Positions 1-10,975 of a stretch of 64,000 bases of DNA are shown here, one piece after another; position 1 is the stretch's first letter, and the number at the start of each line of letters is the position of its first letter. This stretch comes from Brachybacterium sp. FME24 (GTDB lineage Bacteria > Actinomycetota > Actinomycetes > Actinomycetales > Dermabacteraceae). Both the position numbers and the translations under genes were made by a program. The notes beneath the pieces are model-generated. The model was given only the letters and a program-made list of their open reading frames with translations. It had not been told where the DNA came from and ran no database searches. Location of the stretch: the NCBI RefSeq assembly GCF_014897705.1, contig NZ_JABUXV010000008.1, positions 124,001 to 188,000 on the forward strand, in the 5' to 3' direction.

Positions 1-189
1 CGTTCACCGCTGCGCCTGGAGCGCAGCTTCGACCAGGGGGCGAGCGGGACCTACTCCGTGACCTCCACCGGGGAGATCCCCATCGGGCCGGGTCTGCTTC
101 CCGACCTTCACGACCTTCCCGATCACTCAGATCCGGTGGCGGACCCCGACGGCGACCCGGAGTCGCCGACGACAGGAGGACTCCGATGA
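1..189 (+). CDS. mtrB: MtrB sensor histidine kinase, C-terminal tail only (partial)
   Basis: An open frame runs from base 1 to a TGA at 187-189 and overlaps the lpqB start by four bases (ATGA). Only about 62 codons are present, so no kinase motif is visible. The call rests on position: mtrA-mtrB-lpqB is a conserved actinobacterial operon, MtrB being the membrane histidine kinase that controls cell-wall and division genes through MtrA. The fragment starts with a short SPLRLE stretch like the segment that follows the ATPase domain in MtrB proteins, and ends in a Pro/Asp-rich tail typical of the variable MtrB C-terminus. The rest of the gene lies left of the window. Confidence 0.7.
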   Translation, partial: RSPLRLERSFDQGASGTYSVTSTGEIPIGPGLLPDLHDLPDHSDPVADPDGDPESPTTGGLR

Positions 190-1889
190 TCCCCGCTCGG
201 CGCGCAGTGCTGCGCGCGGCCGGAGCCGCCGCCGTCCTCGGACTCGGATCCGCCTGTGCGCGCATCCCCACCTCCTCGCCGGTCAGCAGCCGCCCCCTGA
301 GCGGCCACTCCCAGCCCGGCGCTCCCTATGTCCAGGCGCTTCCGCCACCGGCCGACGCTTCCGCCCAGCAGGTGGTCTCGGGATTCGTGCAGGCCGGCGT
401 CGGCTCCGAGGAGAACTTCGCCGTCGCCCGCGAGTACCTCAGCGCCGAGATGAGCGCGAGGTGGAAGCCGGCTTCCGGCATCACCATCTATTCCAGCGGC
501 CAGGAGCTCGAGGTCCAGGAGGTCAGCGAGACCGAGATGGTGCTGGTGCTCCAGGTGCTCGCCCTCGTCGACGGTGCAGGCACGAGGAGCCTGCTCGCCG
601 GCCCGGTGAGCCGGGACGTGGAGATCAGTATGGAGCAGGTCGACGGCCAATGGCGGATCAGCGAGGCACCCGACGGGATCTTCCTGTCCGAGGCCGCCTT
701 CGAGACCCTCTACGCGCCGGCGCGCCTCTACTTCCTCGACGCCCGCAGCCGGCACCTGGTGCCCGACCACCGCTGGTTCTCCCTGCAGCGCGGCACCGCG
801 GCCGTACTCGAGGGGCTCGTCAACGGTCCGGCAGCCTTCCTGGAGAGGGCCGTGCACAGCGAGGTGCCCCGTAGCCCCGGAGTCGCCGATGCCGAGGTCA
901 CCACCGGGGCCGACGGCACCCCGGAGGTCGAGGTCCCCACCGCGGTCGCGGCACTGGCCCCCGGGGCGCGTGCGATGGCGCTGGCCCAGATGGAGTCCTC
1001 GCTGCGCTCGCTGCGTTCGTTGTCGGGGATCCGGTTGGTGCGCGAGGGCGAGGCGTACGCCCCGAGCGAGGAGGAGGGCATCGAACGGGCGCTGCCGGGT
1101 CACCGGCCGATCGCTGCGGGACCCACGGGCGTCATCTCTCTGAACGATCCCAGCACGGAGGCCCCCTCGAGCCAGCTCGTCCCGGACCTCGAGGAGCGGC
1201 CGATCGCGTCGCCGGTCATCGCCCAGGACGGGGTGCTCGCCGCAGCGCTCGCCGACGAGGCTTCCATCGTGCTGCTCGCCTCGGCGGATGGCTCGGTGCC
1301 TCTGCGCGAGGCCGCGACCGGGGGCGTCTTCGTCGCACCGCGGATCGACGATGCCGGCTTCGTGTGGACCTCCACCGTGCAGAGCGCCGGTGTCCTACTC
1401 GCGCTCGCCGGGACCGGGCCCGAGAACGACGCCAAGGTCGACGCCCCGTGGCTCGTCGGCCGTGAGGTGAGAGCTCTGGACATCGCAGCGGACGCCACTC
1501 GCATGGTGGTGCTCTCCGCAGACGCAGGTGGGTCGCGACTGGACCTGTGCGCGGTGGTCCGCGACCCCGATGGCGTCCCGATCTCCCTGACCGAACCCGT
1601 ACAGGTCAGGACGTTCCTGTCGGACGTCACCCAGGCCAGCTGGTACGACGAGGTGGCGCTCATCGTGCTCGGTTCAGATCCTGGGACCGAGGAGCTGCGG
1701 GCCCAGATCGTCGATTTTGCGACCGGTCGAGATCCGCTGCCCGCCCTGCGCGAGGACGCGGACCGCATCGCGGGGACCGTCGTCGGGGAGACGATCTGGG
1801 CCGGGGCCGCTGACGGGTCCCTGCTGCGCAGTGACGGCAACGGCTGGACCACGGTCGATCTCGACGCGCACGATCCCTGGTTCTACTGA
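186..1889 (+). CDS. lpqB: Lipoprotein LpqB, accessory to MtrA-MtrB
   Basis: This 567-residue protein has a twin-arginine-like signal (ARRAVLR) and a lipobox GSAC with the lipidated cysteine at residue 24, so it should be anchored on the outer face of the membrane. Residues of about 190-320 fit a GerMN domain (the AALAPGARAMALAQ region), and the C-terminal 250 residues look like the beta-propeller of LpqB. In mycobacteria LpqB binds the extracytoplasmic part of MtrB and tunes MtrA phosphorylation; the same role is inferred here. The ATG overlaps the mtrB stop, so the two are translationally coupled. Length and order match the family. Confidence 0.93.
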   Translation: MIPARRAVLRAAGAAAVLGLGSACARIPTSSPVSSRPLSGHSQPGAPYVQALPPPADASAQQVVSGFVQAGVGSEENFAVAREYLSAEMSARWKPASGITIYSSGQELEVQEVSETEMVLVLQVLALVDGAGTRSLLAGPVSRDVEISMEQVDGQWRISEAPDGIFLSEAAFETLYAPARLYFLDARSRHLVPDHRWFSLQRGTAAVLEGLVNGPAAFLERAVHSEVPRSPGVADAEVTTGADGTPEVEVPTAVAALAPGARAMALAQMESSLRSLRSLSGIRLVREGEAYAPSEEEGIERALPGHRPIAAGPTGVISLNDPSTEAPSSQLVPDLEERPIASPVIAQDGVLAAALADEASIVLLASADGSVPLREAATGGVFVAPRIDDAGFVWTSTVQSAGVLLALAGTGPENDAKVDAPWLVGREVRALDIAADATRMVVLSADAGGSRLDLCAVVRDPDGVPISLTEPVQVRTFLSDVTQASWYDEVALIVLGSDPGTEELRAQIVDFATGRDPLPALREDADRIAGTVVGETIWAGAADGSLLRSDGNGWTTVDLDAHDPWFY

Positions 1890-2041
1890 GGCAGTTTCTC
1901 CTGAGCCCGGTCCTCCTGAGCCCGGTGCTGCTGGGACTGGTCCATCGGAGCGCAGCGGGCGTCGGTCCTCCCCACGGCCCTGCTGTCCACAATGTGTGCT
2001 CCGACCTCGCGATACTCGGCGCGACGCGATGAGATCGCCTG

Positions 2042-2833
2042 ATGGATGACGAGACGGTGGGGCTGGTGCCCAGGATGCGTGAGATCGCGGCGCAGACATG
2101 TTCCCTCGTCGCGCCGCGCCAGTGTCCCTGCGGGCACGAGGGTGCATGGCTGTGCCGACGCTGCAGGACGTTGCTGGGCGCCCCGCCGATCCGGGTCGAG
2201 TCCTGCTGTGATGCGCTCCAGCAGCTCACCGCCGCCCGGATCCGAGAGCAGCTGGAGGACGGGGTCCCCCTCCCGGCGGGGGTGGACCACACTGCGGTGC
2301 TGCCGGTGCTCGCGCTCGGGGAGTACACCGGGCAGCTGCAGCGGATCGTGCTCGCGTGGAAGAACGGGGGGATGCTCCACCTCAGTGGGACTCTGGCGCC
2401 CGCTCTCGCCCCGGCGGTCACGGAGCTCGCCGCAGCCGCCGGGGTGCCCCACCCCTCTCTGGTGCCGGTTCCCTCCAGAGTGGGCGCCCGGTTGCGCCGC
2501 GGGGAGGACCACACCGCGGAGCTGGTGCGTGCGCTCGCCCGCACCGGGGTCGGCACCTCACTGCTGCTGCGTGCCGCTCCCACCACCGCCCAGGAGGGGC
2601 AGGGCGCCCGCCAGCGGCGCACCCGCCGGATTCGGGTGTCGGGTCGCGCTGCTCGTCGGGCAGGCCAGGAGGGTGCGTCGGTCGTGATCATCGACGACAT
2701 CGTCACGACCGGATCGACCCTGCGCGGAATGCGTGGGGCGCTCACGGCTGCCGGGATGACCGTGCTGGGCGCGGTGGTGATCGCCTCGGCCCGGGTCCCG
2801 ACGCCGGCCCCGATTCCCGGGAGGTTTCCGTGA
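2042..2833 (+). CDS. comF: ComF-family phosphoribosyltransferase-like protein
   Basis: This 263-residue protein has an N-terminal cluster of cysteines (20, 28, 30, 38, 41), as in the zinc-ribbon of ComF proteins, and a type I phosphoribosyltransferase domain with the PRPP-binding loop VVIIDDIVTTGST at about residues 214-226. In competent bacteria ComF helps process imported single-stranded DNA; in actinobacteria the homologue sits between lpqB and the hibernation factor gene, as here, and its role is not settled. An ATG with weak upstream ribosome-binding sequence starts the frame 152 bases after lpqB. A hairpin just downstream (2886-2908) probably ends the transcript. Confidence 0.85.
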   Translation: MDDETVGLVPRMREIAAQTCSLVAPRQCPCGHEGAWLCRRCRTLLGAPPIRVESCCDALQQLTAARIREQLEDGVPLPAGVDHTAVLPVLALGEYTGQLQRIVLAWKNGGMLHLSGTLAPALAPAVTELAAAAGVPHPSLVPVPSRVGARLRRGEDHTAELVRALARTGVGTSLLLRAAPTTAQEGQGARQRRTRRIRVSGRAARRAGQEGASVVIIDDIVTTGSTLRGMRGALTAAGMTVLGAVVIASARVPTPAPIPGRFP

Positions 2834-2885
2834 CCAGAAGAACCGACAGCCAGGAAACGTGGAGCAAAACGTGGCATGCTGGTGC

Positions 2886-2908
2886 GACTCGTCACACACC
2901 GACGAGTC
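2886..2908 (+). terminator. Hairpin after comF, before hpf
   Basis: An 8-bp perfect inverted repeat (GACTCGTC / GACGAGTC, loop of seven) is followed by TTCCCCT. It fits a short intrinsic terminator for the upstream transcript, but could instead lie in the 5' leader of hpf, because a possible hpf promoter precedes it. Confidence 0.5.
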
Positions 2909-2997
2909 TTCCCCTCATCAGGAGGTGCGAACCCCAGTCGACGAGCCACTGCGGCCGGGCTCAGAGCGGCCGCACCCGGATAGGAGGAGAACCTCTC

Positions 2998-3666
2998 ATG
3001 GAGATCAATGTCGTCGGACGTCACATGGACGTCCCGGATCGTTTCCGTCGCCATCTCACCGACAAGCTCGACAAGGTCACCCAGCTCGCACCCGCGGCGC
3101 TGCGGGTGGACGTGGAGATATCTCAGGAGAAGAACCCGAGGCAAGCCGAGCTCAGCGACCGTGTCGAGCTCACCGTGCACGACAACGGCTCCGTCGTCCG
3201 CTCGGAGGCCCGAGCGGATGATCTCTACGGAGCCCTGGACATGGCCTACGGGAAACTGCTCGAGCGTCTCCGCCGCGCACGGGACCGGCGCAAGGACCGC
3301 CACCGCGGGCGTGACCGGTCCCATCAGGGACCCGGCGCAAGCGTTCGCACCCTGCCCGCCGACGAGGACCTGCTCGCGCCGCTCCAGGAGACCCCGCCGG
3401 AGCCCGACGCCCAGCAGGAGAGCTCCGAGACGTCGGAGGGACCCGACAAGGATCTCGCCGAGGCCGGTAGCCCGGTGGTGATCCGCGAGAAGAAGCACCC
3501 GGCGAACCCGATGGGTATCGACGACGCGCTCTACGAAATGGAGCTCGTCGGCCACGACTTCTTCCTCTTCGTCGATGCCGAATCCGGACACCCCAAGGTG
3601 GTCTACCGCCGCAAGGGCTGGAACTACGGCGTGATCGAGCTCGACTCCGAGCTCCAGGCGTCCTGA
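2998..3666 (+). CDS. hpf: Ribosome hibernation promoting factor, long form
   Basis: This 222-residue protein starts at an ATG preceded by a strong AGGAGGAGA ribosome-binding site. Residues 1-105 form the S30AE/RaiA fold that binds the 30S decoding centre. A variable charged linker follows, and the last 65 residues are the dimerisation domain of long HPF (hallmarks include HDFFLFVDAES and VVYRRKGWNYGVI). Long HPF drives formation of inactive 100S ribosomes in stationary phase or stress. The place between comF and secA matches the raiA homologue of other actinobacteria. An upstream in-frame extension of the frame has no coding character and is not used. Confidence 0.95.
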   Translation: MEINVVGRHMDVPDRFRRHLTDKLDKVTQLAPAALRVDVEISQEKNPRQAELSDRVELTVHDNGSVVRSEARADDLYGALDMAYGKLLERLRRARDRRKDRHRGRDRSHQGPGASVRTLPADEDLLAPLQETPPEPDAQQESSETSEGPDKDLAEAGSPVVIREKKHPANPMGIDDALYEMELVGHDFFLFVDAESGHPKVVYRRKGWNYGVIELDSELQAS

Positions 3667-3682
3667 CTCATTCCGCGACGGC

Positions 3683-3719
3683 CCGGGCGGGAGACGCGCA
3701 TCAGCGCTCTCCCGCCCGG
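3683..3719 (+). terminator. Terminator after hpf
   Basis: A 12-bp perfect inverted repeat (CCGGGCGGGAGA / TCTCCCGCCCGG) with a 13-nt loop lies 17 bases after the hpf stop codon. There is no clear U-run, as is common for terminators in GC-rich actinobacteria. Confidence 0.7.
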
Positions 3720-3758
3720 TGCTGTGACTGATCTGGACCATCAGAAAGAGATTCACCG

Positions 3759-5150
3759 GTGAGCACCACCCTCAGTTGGACCCAGGCACGGCGCATCGCT
3801 CTGCGTGCCCAGGGCATGGGCCCTGCACGCCGCACCGCGATGCCTGCGTCCGCCACCAGCCGTCGTGCCCTTCGCCGCACCCTGGAGCGCACGCACCTGC
3901 TCCAGATCGATTCGGTCAGCGTCTTCGCTCGCGCCCATCTCCTGCCCGTGTTCACCCGCTCCGGGAGCTGGGACACCGCTGAATTGGACCGGCTCTCCCG
4001 ACCCGGCCCCGCGCGACTGGTGCGCGAGGCGCTCGCGCACGAAGCCACCTATGCCACTGATGATGTGCACCGACTGCTGGACTTCCGTCGCCGCGCCGCC
4101 GCGCGGCGGGACTGGGGCGCCGTGCGCGAGGCCGCCGCGTCGTCCCCGCACCTGTTCTCCGGGATCTTCGCCTCGCTCGACCAGCTGGGACCTGCCAGCG
4201 CCGCGGCGATCTCCCGTCATCTGGGGGATACGGAGCGCGGTGAGGGCTGGGGCTGGCGACGCACCTCGAGTCAATGGGCCGTCGAGTACCTCTTCCGCTC
4301 AGGCAGACTCGACTGCGTGGGCCGAAACGCCCAGTTCGAGCGGCTGTACGTCCCCGCCCCCGCCGCCGACGCTGTCCCGGAATCCTGTGCGAGCACCGGC
4401 CAATGGGCCGACCCGTCCCTGACTGATGCCGCGCCTGCCGCTGCAGCGCCCGACGCGGCTGATGCGCAGGACGAGGCCTCCGCGATCCGCGAACTGATGG
4501 CGCTGGCGGCACGCGCACTGGGTGTCGCCGAGATCAACTCCCTGGCCGACTACTTCCGGTTGCCCATCCGTGATGTACGACCTGCAGTCGAGCATCTCGT
4601 GACCACCGGTGAGGTCTCGCCGGTCCGCGTCGACCACCCCGCGGGGCAGCGCGAGATGCTGCTGCACCGTGAGGCCCCGACCCCGACCCCACTGCGCACC
4701 TCCGCCCTGGTGAGCCCGTTCGACCCGATCGTGTTCCACCGTCCCCGGCTGTCCCGTCTGTTCGATGTTCAGTACCGCATCGGTATCTACACGCCCGCGA
4801 TGAAGCGCACGACCGGTTACTACTCACTGCTCTTCCTGTTCGGCGACGTCTTCCCCGCTCGGGTCGATCTGAAAGCGGATCGGGCACGAGGTGTGCTCGA
4901 GGTGCGCGGCACCTACCGTGAGGAGCTTCCTCATCTGCCCTCGCGTCAGCGACCTGCTGATCAGGCCGTGACCGACGCACTGCTGGACGAACTGAACCGG
5001 GCCGCGATCTGGCAGGGGCTGGACCGGATCGAGGTGCGCACGGGGCCCGGAACCGGAGACCTCGCCGCCGCCCTGGCGGCGCGGAACAGGCAGCTGGTAC
5101 CGGGCAGCACCCGGCCCGATCCGCCCGCGTCGGAGGACTCCGCAGGGTGA
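3759..5150 (+). CDS. Winged-helix DNA-binding protein, YcaQ/AlkX family
   Basis: This 463-residue protein matches the family of winged-helix proteins (HTH_42) that includes YcaQ, a DNA glycosylase that unhooks interstrand crosslinks. Support comes from the N-terminal ARRIALRAQGM and RTHLLQIDSV segments, the central SQWAVEYLFRSGRL winged-helix region and the late SPFDPIVFHRPRLSRLFD motif. An alanine-rich insert lies at about residues 215-240. The catalytic QxD-type residues cannot be assigned with certainty by eye. It is monocistronic by appearance, between the hpf terminator and the secA leader. The start is an ATG (sequence GGTGAGC precedes it only weakly), so the exact N-terminus is moderately certain. 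Confidence 0.85.
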   Translation: MSTTLSWTQARRIALRAQGMGPARRTAMPASATSRRALRRTLERTHLLQIDSVSVFARAHLLPVFTRSGSWDTAELDRLSRPGPARLVREALAHEATYATDDVHRLLDFRRRAAARRDWGAVREAAASSPHLFSGIFASLDQLGPASAAAISRHLGDTERGEGWGWRRTSSQWAVEYLFRSGRLDCVGRNAQFERLYVPAPAADAVPESCASTGQWADPSLTDAAPAAAAPDAADAQDEASAIRELMALAARALGVAEINSLADYFRLPIRDVRPAVEHLVTTGEVSPVRVDHPAGQREMLLHREAPTPTPLRTSALVSPFDPIVFHRPRLSRLFDVQYRIGIYTPAMKRTTGYYSLLFLFGDVFPARVDLKADRARGVLEVRGTYREELPHLPSRQRPADQAVTDALLDELNRAAIWQGLDRIEVRTGPGTGDLAAALAARNRQLVPGSTRPDPPASEDSAG

Positions 5151-5249
5151 GGATGCACGCACGACGTCACTTCAACCCACTGTGACGCTTACGATGGGTC
5201 AGGCAACAGCCGTCCGTGAGGACGTTTTCACTGAACTACGGGAGCACGA

Positions 5250-8318
<3,069 letters not shown>

Positions 8319-8319
8319 C

Positions 8320-8721
8320 TCAGCCGATCTCCAGAACCGTCACTCGCCAGCCTGAGTGGCGGAGCTCCCACCGCATCGCCAGGAAGCGGGCGCGGTCAGG
8401 TTCGCGCAGCACGCAGCTGGCCTCGACGGTGTGCTCGTTGACCACGCAGGTGCGTACTCCGCTGACCATCAGACGCTGGGGCGGGGCGTAGCCGGTGGTC
8501 GCACGCAGGCGACGGGTCAGAGCTGCTCGGCGGGACAGCAGCTTCGCGACCTCCGGGGTCACGATCCGTGCCAGAGCGTTCTCCGGTCGCATGTCCCGCA
8601 CGATCTCCACGGCGCGTCGCGCGACCGGCTCCACCATCCTCTCCACCACGCGCGGATCATCGAGGGACAGGTGCTCGGAGGCATCGCTGGTCGGGGTGAG
8701 GCGCTGGTCGGTAGTGGTCAT
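8320..8721 (-). CDS. Rv3235-family conserved protein
   Basis: This protein of about 133 residues belongs to a small actinobacterial family (Rv3235/DUF6459 type) found beside secA1; recognition is by position and by the pattern of a helical N-terminal half followed by a short beta-rich end (CVVNEHTVEASCVL, RFLAMRWELRHSGWRV). Its function is unknown. Two adjacent starts are possible: GTG at 8724 or ATG at 8721; both overlap the stop of the upstream LysM gene, so the pair is translationally coupled. I prefer the ATG. The 3' end faces that of secA with a one-base gap. Confidence 0.75.
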   Translation of the reverse strand: MTTTDQRLTPTSDASEHLSLDDPRVVERMVEPVARRAVEIVRDMRPENALARIVTPEVAKLLSRRAALTRRLRATTGYAPPQRLMVSGVRTCVVNEHTVEASCVLREPDRARFLAMRWELRHSGWRVTVLEIG

Positions 8722-9647
8722 CACTGCTCCTGGGAGGAAAGGGAATCGGGCACGGTGAGTACCTGCCCGGGTTCGAGAAGGTCAGGGTCGGTTCCGATCA
8801 CGTCGCGGTTGGCCTCGTGGAGCAGAGGCCACGCCGTGGCGATCTCGGAAGGGTGATCCGGAGTCGGACTGAGGAGGTCGTCCGTGATGCTCCAGAGGGT
8901 CTCCCCGGGGCGCACCACCACGGTGCTTGCGCTCTGCGGGGCCGCCGTGGGGTCGCCGGACGGCTCCGTGCGGGGCGACGGTGCGGGCGGAGTGTCGTCC
9001 TGAGGTGCGTCGGCGGGTGCGGAGGGCGCCTCGGCGCCTGAGGCGCCGGAAGTCTCGGGGGAGGAGCCGCCGGGGGCGGGTGTCTCGCCCCATCCCAGCG
9101 GTGCCAGCGGAGCCGAATCCTCGTCCTCGTTCCCGCTCGAGGCCGGTGCGGCGGCGCCGGGCTCCGGCTCAGGTTCTGCCGGTGCTGCGGGGATCAGGTC
9201 GGACGCCACGGCTATGGGACGCTGCGAGGTGCCCACGTCGGGCTCGGCATCGGAGCTGGCCGCAGTGGCTGGGACGAGCACCAGCCCGGTGGCCGTCGTG
9301 GCCACGGCCGCGCCGACGACGATGCGTCGGGCCACCTGAGGTGCGAGCACTCGAAGCATGCCCAGAAGTGCGACGCCGATTCGGCTCGCCGGCCCCGCGA
9401 GGAGGATCAGGGAGGCCATTGCCCAGACCAGAGCCAGATACAGGCAGAGCATGGTGCCGAGGGCGGCGAGCGCGAGGAGCACCCAGGCGATCAGCCCGTC
9501 CTCGCCATGGCCCGCGAGCACCGTCGGTCGTAGGGCCGTGGTCGTGGCGGCCATGGCGACCGCGGCTCCACCCGCGAGCACAGTGCAGAGCACTGCAGAG
9601 TACGGGTGAGCAGCTCGAACTGCCGAAGTCTCATCGTCTACACCCAT
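8721..9647 (-). CDS. Membrane-anchored LysM peptidoglycan-binding protein
   Basis: This 308-residue protein has three hydrophobic segments in its N-terminal half (around residues 18-40, 50-80 and 105-130). A long Pro/Ala/Glu-rich linker follows, and a C-terminal LysM domain (VVRPGETLWSITDDLL ... PGQVLTVP). LysM binds N-acetylglucosamine chains of peptidoglycan, so the domain should sit outside the membrane. The chosen ATG at 9647 is preceded by AGGGGGAA; an upstream in-frame ATG at 9752 would add 35 residues with no coding character and would run through the promoter repeats. It shares an operon with the Rv3235-like gene. Confidence 0.82.
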   Translation of the reverse strand: MGVDDETSAVRAAHPYSAVLCTVLAGGAAVAMAATTTALRPTVLAGHGEDGLIAWVLLALAALGTMLCLYLALVWAMASLILLAGPASRIGVALLGMLRVLAPQVARRIVVGAAVATTATGLVLVPATAASSDAEPDVGTSQRPIAVASDLIPAAPAEPEPEPGAAAPASSGNEDEDSAPLAPLGWGETPAPGGSSPETSGASGAEAPSAPADAPQDDTPPAPSPRTEPSGDPTAAPQSASTVVVRPGETLWSITDDLLSPTPDHPSEIATAWPLLHEANRDVIGTDPDLLEPGQVLTVPDSLSSQEQ

Positions 9648-9681
9648 GGTTCCCCCTGTGCTGGTGCGACACCCATCGTGC

Positions 9682-9710
9682 ATTACATGTCGTTTGATGC
9701 AGTTTGATGC
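9682..9710 (-). promoter_or_regulatory. Promoter with tandem 10-bp direct repeats upstream of the LysM gene
   Basis: The 9-mer GTTTGATGC (GCATCAAAC on the transcribed sense) occurs twice at 9692-9700 and 9702-9710, exactly 10 bp apart. On the minus strand a TGTAAT hexamer (9687-9682) lies 17 nt from the repeat end, so the repeats occupy the -35 position. Head-to-tail repeats on one face of the helix are what a small MerR/BldC-like HTH protein would bind; this is inference. Confidence 0.45.
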
Positions 9711-9863
9711 CGTTCGTTCTTCTATGCAGGAAACTAGTGTGCAGTGAGCCACATTGCAAGGGGCGCCGGGTGGCGTGTGGAGAAGCTCGACGGGGGAGGA
9801 TCAGTCGCCATCGGTCATGACGTCGTGCTCACAGGCAGATTCGTGGCGGCTTAGAGTGGCGGC

Positions 9864-10409
9864 ATGCGATTCGAGCGGATCTTCGACGACCTGGAGGGTC
9901 GCTTCGAGCACCATGAGCGCGAGGAGATGCGCGCAGTCTCCGAGGACCTGGCCCGTGCCGAGCGCGCCCAGCTGTCTCTCGCCGATCGCCTCCGGGGAGC
10001 GGGCGATCATCCCCTCACGCTCCACCTCGGTGCATCCTTGTGCCTCGGCGGGATCGTCGAGGAGGTCGGCGAGGAGTGGCTGGCGCTGCGCGAGGAAGGG
10101 AGCGCTCAGCGCGCCATCGTTCCCTTCGTGGCGATCGCGCTCGTGCAGGGTCTGCCGACGCGGGCGCGGCCGGCGGAGGAGTCCCTGCGCTCTCCGCTCG
10201 GGCTCGGATCGGTGCTGCGCGCGATTGCCCGCGATCGCGCCGTCGTGCGCCTGGAGACGACGGCCGGCGGCATCACCGGTCGTATCGCTGCGGTCGGAGC
10301 GGATGCCGTGGACGTGAACTCCTTGCCCACCGGCGAGCACGCAACGGTCCCGGGGTCCACGCGGATCACCGTGGCGACGGCGTCCCTGCTCGCGGTGCTC
10401 CCGCGCTGA
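9864..10409 (+). CDS. Conserved hypothetical protein, 181 aa
   Basis: I do not recognise a named family. The protein has a helical, acidic N-terminus (residues 1-45, FERIFDDLEGRFEHHEREEM), and then two beta-rich stretches (about 48-95 and 115-181) that resemble each other in style, with repeated patterns of valine, glycine and charged residues such as GGIVEEVGEEWLALRE and GRIAAVGADAVDV. This is reminiscent of Sm-like or small barrel folds. No signal peptide or membrane segment is seen. A -10 hexamer TAGAGT lies six bases before the ATG, so the mRNA is probably leaderless. Similar proteins are common in Micrococcales as far as I know, which suggests a cytoplasmic housekeeping role. Confidence 0.75.
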   Translation: MRFERIFDDLEGRFEHHEREEMRAVSEDLARAERAQLSLADRLRGAGDHPLTLHLGASLCLGGIVEEVGEEWLALREEGSAQRAIVPFVAIALVQGLPTRARPAEESLRSPLGLGSVLRAIARDRAVVRLETTAGGITGRIAAVGADAVDVNSLPTGEHATVPGSTRITVATASLLAVLPR

Positions 10410-10476
10410 GTGCAACTCCGGCGGACTCCGTCGGCGACTACAGGGACTGCTGAACCTGCGACGACGAGCGCTGGAC

Positions 10477-10501
10477 CACCGCCGGCCGGGGCAGGGCGGT
10501 G
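10477..10501. terminator. Weak hairpin between convergent genes
   Basis: A 7-bp inverted repeat (CACCGCC / GGCGGTG, loop of 11) lies between the stops of the genes ending at 10409 (+) and 10518 (-). It could end either transcript. Confidence 0.35.
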
Positions 10502-10517
10502 AACGTCGGAGGTCGGG

Positions 10518-10757
10518 TCAGCGCTTCCCGTTCGTCTTCTGTCGCTCGAGTTCCCGCTCCGCCTCGAGGATGTGAGCCGTTGCCGCGTAGCCGCGCTCGA
10601 TATAGGACTCGATCTCGGAGACCTCGACTCTCCACTGGCCGCGCCCGCCGACCTTGATGGCGCGCAGTTCACCGGACCTGACCAGTGCGTATGCCTGTGA
10701 CGCCGAGATCGACAACATCTCGGCGACATCTGACAACGGTACGAATCGAGGCGTCAT
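10518..10757 (-). CDS. Small HTH regulator, BldC/excisionase-like
   Basis: This 79-residue protein is a single MerR-type winged helix-turn-helix (HTH_17, excisionase family). It shows LSDVAEMLSISASQAYALVRSGELRAI and then the wing GGRGQWRVEVSEIESYIERG, followed by a short charged helix. BldC, AlpA and phage Xis proteins share this fold and bind direct repeats without an effector domain. The start at 10757 is chosen because AGGAAGGA lies just upstream. The gene is divergent from the cpaB-tadZ operon, and a 28-bp palindromic site lies in the shared intergenic region, so it is a good candidate to regulate itself and the pilus genes. Confidence 0.85.
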   Translation of the reverse strand: MTPRFVPLSDVAEMLSISASQAYALVRSGELRAIKVGGRGQWRVEVSEIESYIERGYAATAHILEAERELERQKTNGKR

Positions 10758-10785
10758 CGACAATCCTTCCTGGTCGGGACCACCT

Positions 10786-10813
10786 GGGTGTGACACGGAT
10801 AGTCTCACACCCT
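10786..10813. promoter_or_regulatory. Palindromic operator candidate upstream of the HTH gene
   Basis: GGGTGTGA at 10786-10793 and TCACACCC at 10806-10813 form a perfect 8-bp inverted repeat with a 12-nt spacer. It lies 29 bp upstream of the HTH start codon, and the spacer holds an ACTATC-like sequence on the minus strand that could be part of its promoter. Autoregulation is the simplest reading. Confidence 0.5.
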
Positions 10814-10837
10814 CGTGCGGCCGTCTGACGATGCGAT

Positions 10838-10925
10838 GTGGACAACCAGAGCCGGAGGGGCATCACCCGAAGTTTTCCACATTCGTGGGCGACGGCCCAC
10901 GCCCGGCGGCCCCGTCCCGTAGCCT
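10838..10925 (+). promoter_or_regulatory. Promoter region of cpaB-tadZ with DnaA-box-like sites
   Basis: A minus-strand TTGTCCACA lies at 10838-10846. The element GAAGTTTTCCACATTCG at 10869-10885 is followed after 34 nt by a TAGCCT hexamer (10920-10925) as -10. No recognisable -35 is present. The same 17-nt element with the same 34-nt spacing to a TANNNT hexamer precedes tadA at 24804. A small hairpin (CCGAG / CTCGG, 10926-10940) would start the transcript. Confidence 0.55.
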
Positions 10926-10975
10926 CCGAGCAGGACTCGGCCAAGGGGGCCGGGCACAGGAGCAGGGGGGACGAC

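Noticed and set aside
1983-1991. Further DnaA-box-like 9-mers at 1983-1991 and 27984-27992
   Set aside because: They match the loose consensus, but several such 9-mers are expected by chance in 64 kb, and neither shares the 17-nt element or the spacing to a -10 hexamer.
1660-3756. A 698-codon open frame antisense to lpqB, comF and hpf
   Set aside because: It covers three recognised genes on the other strand, and its product is Arg/Ser/Pro-rich without domains.
10518-10757. Excisionase of an integrated element
   Set aside because: No integrase, attachment site or phage gene is nearby, and both flanks are conserved core genes.
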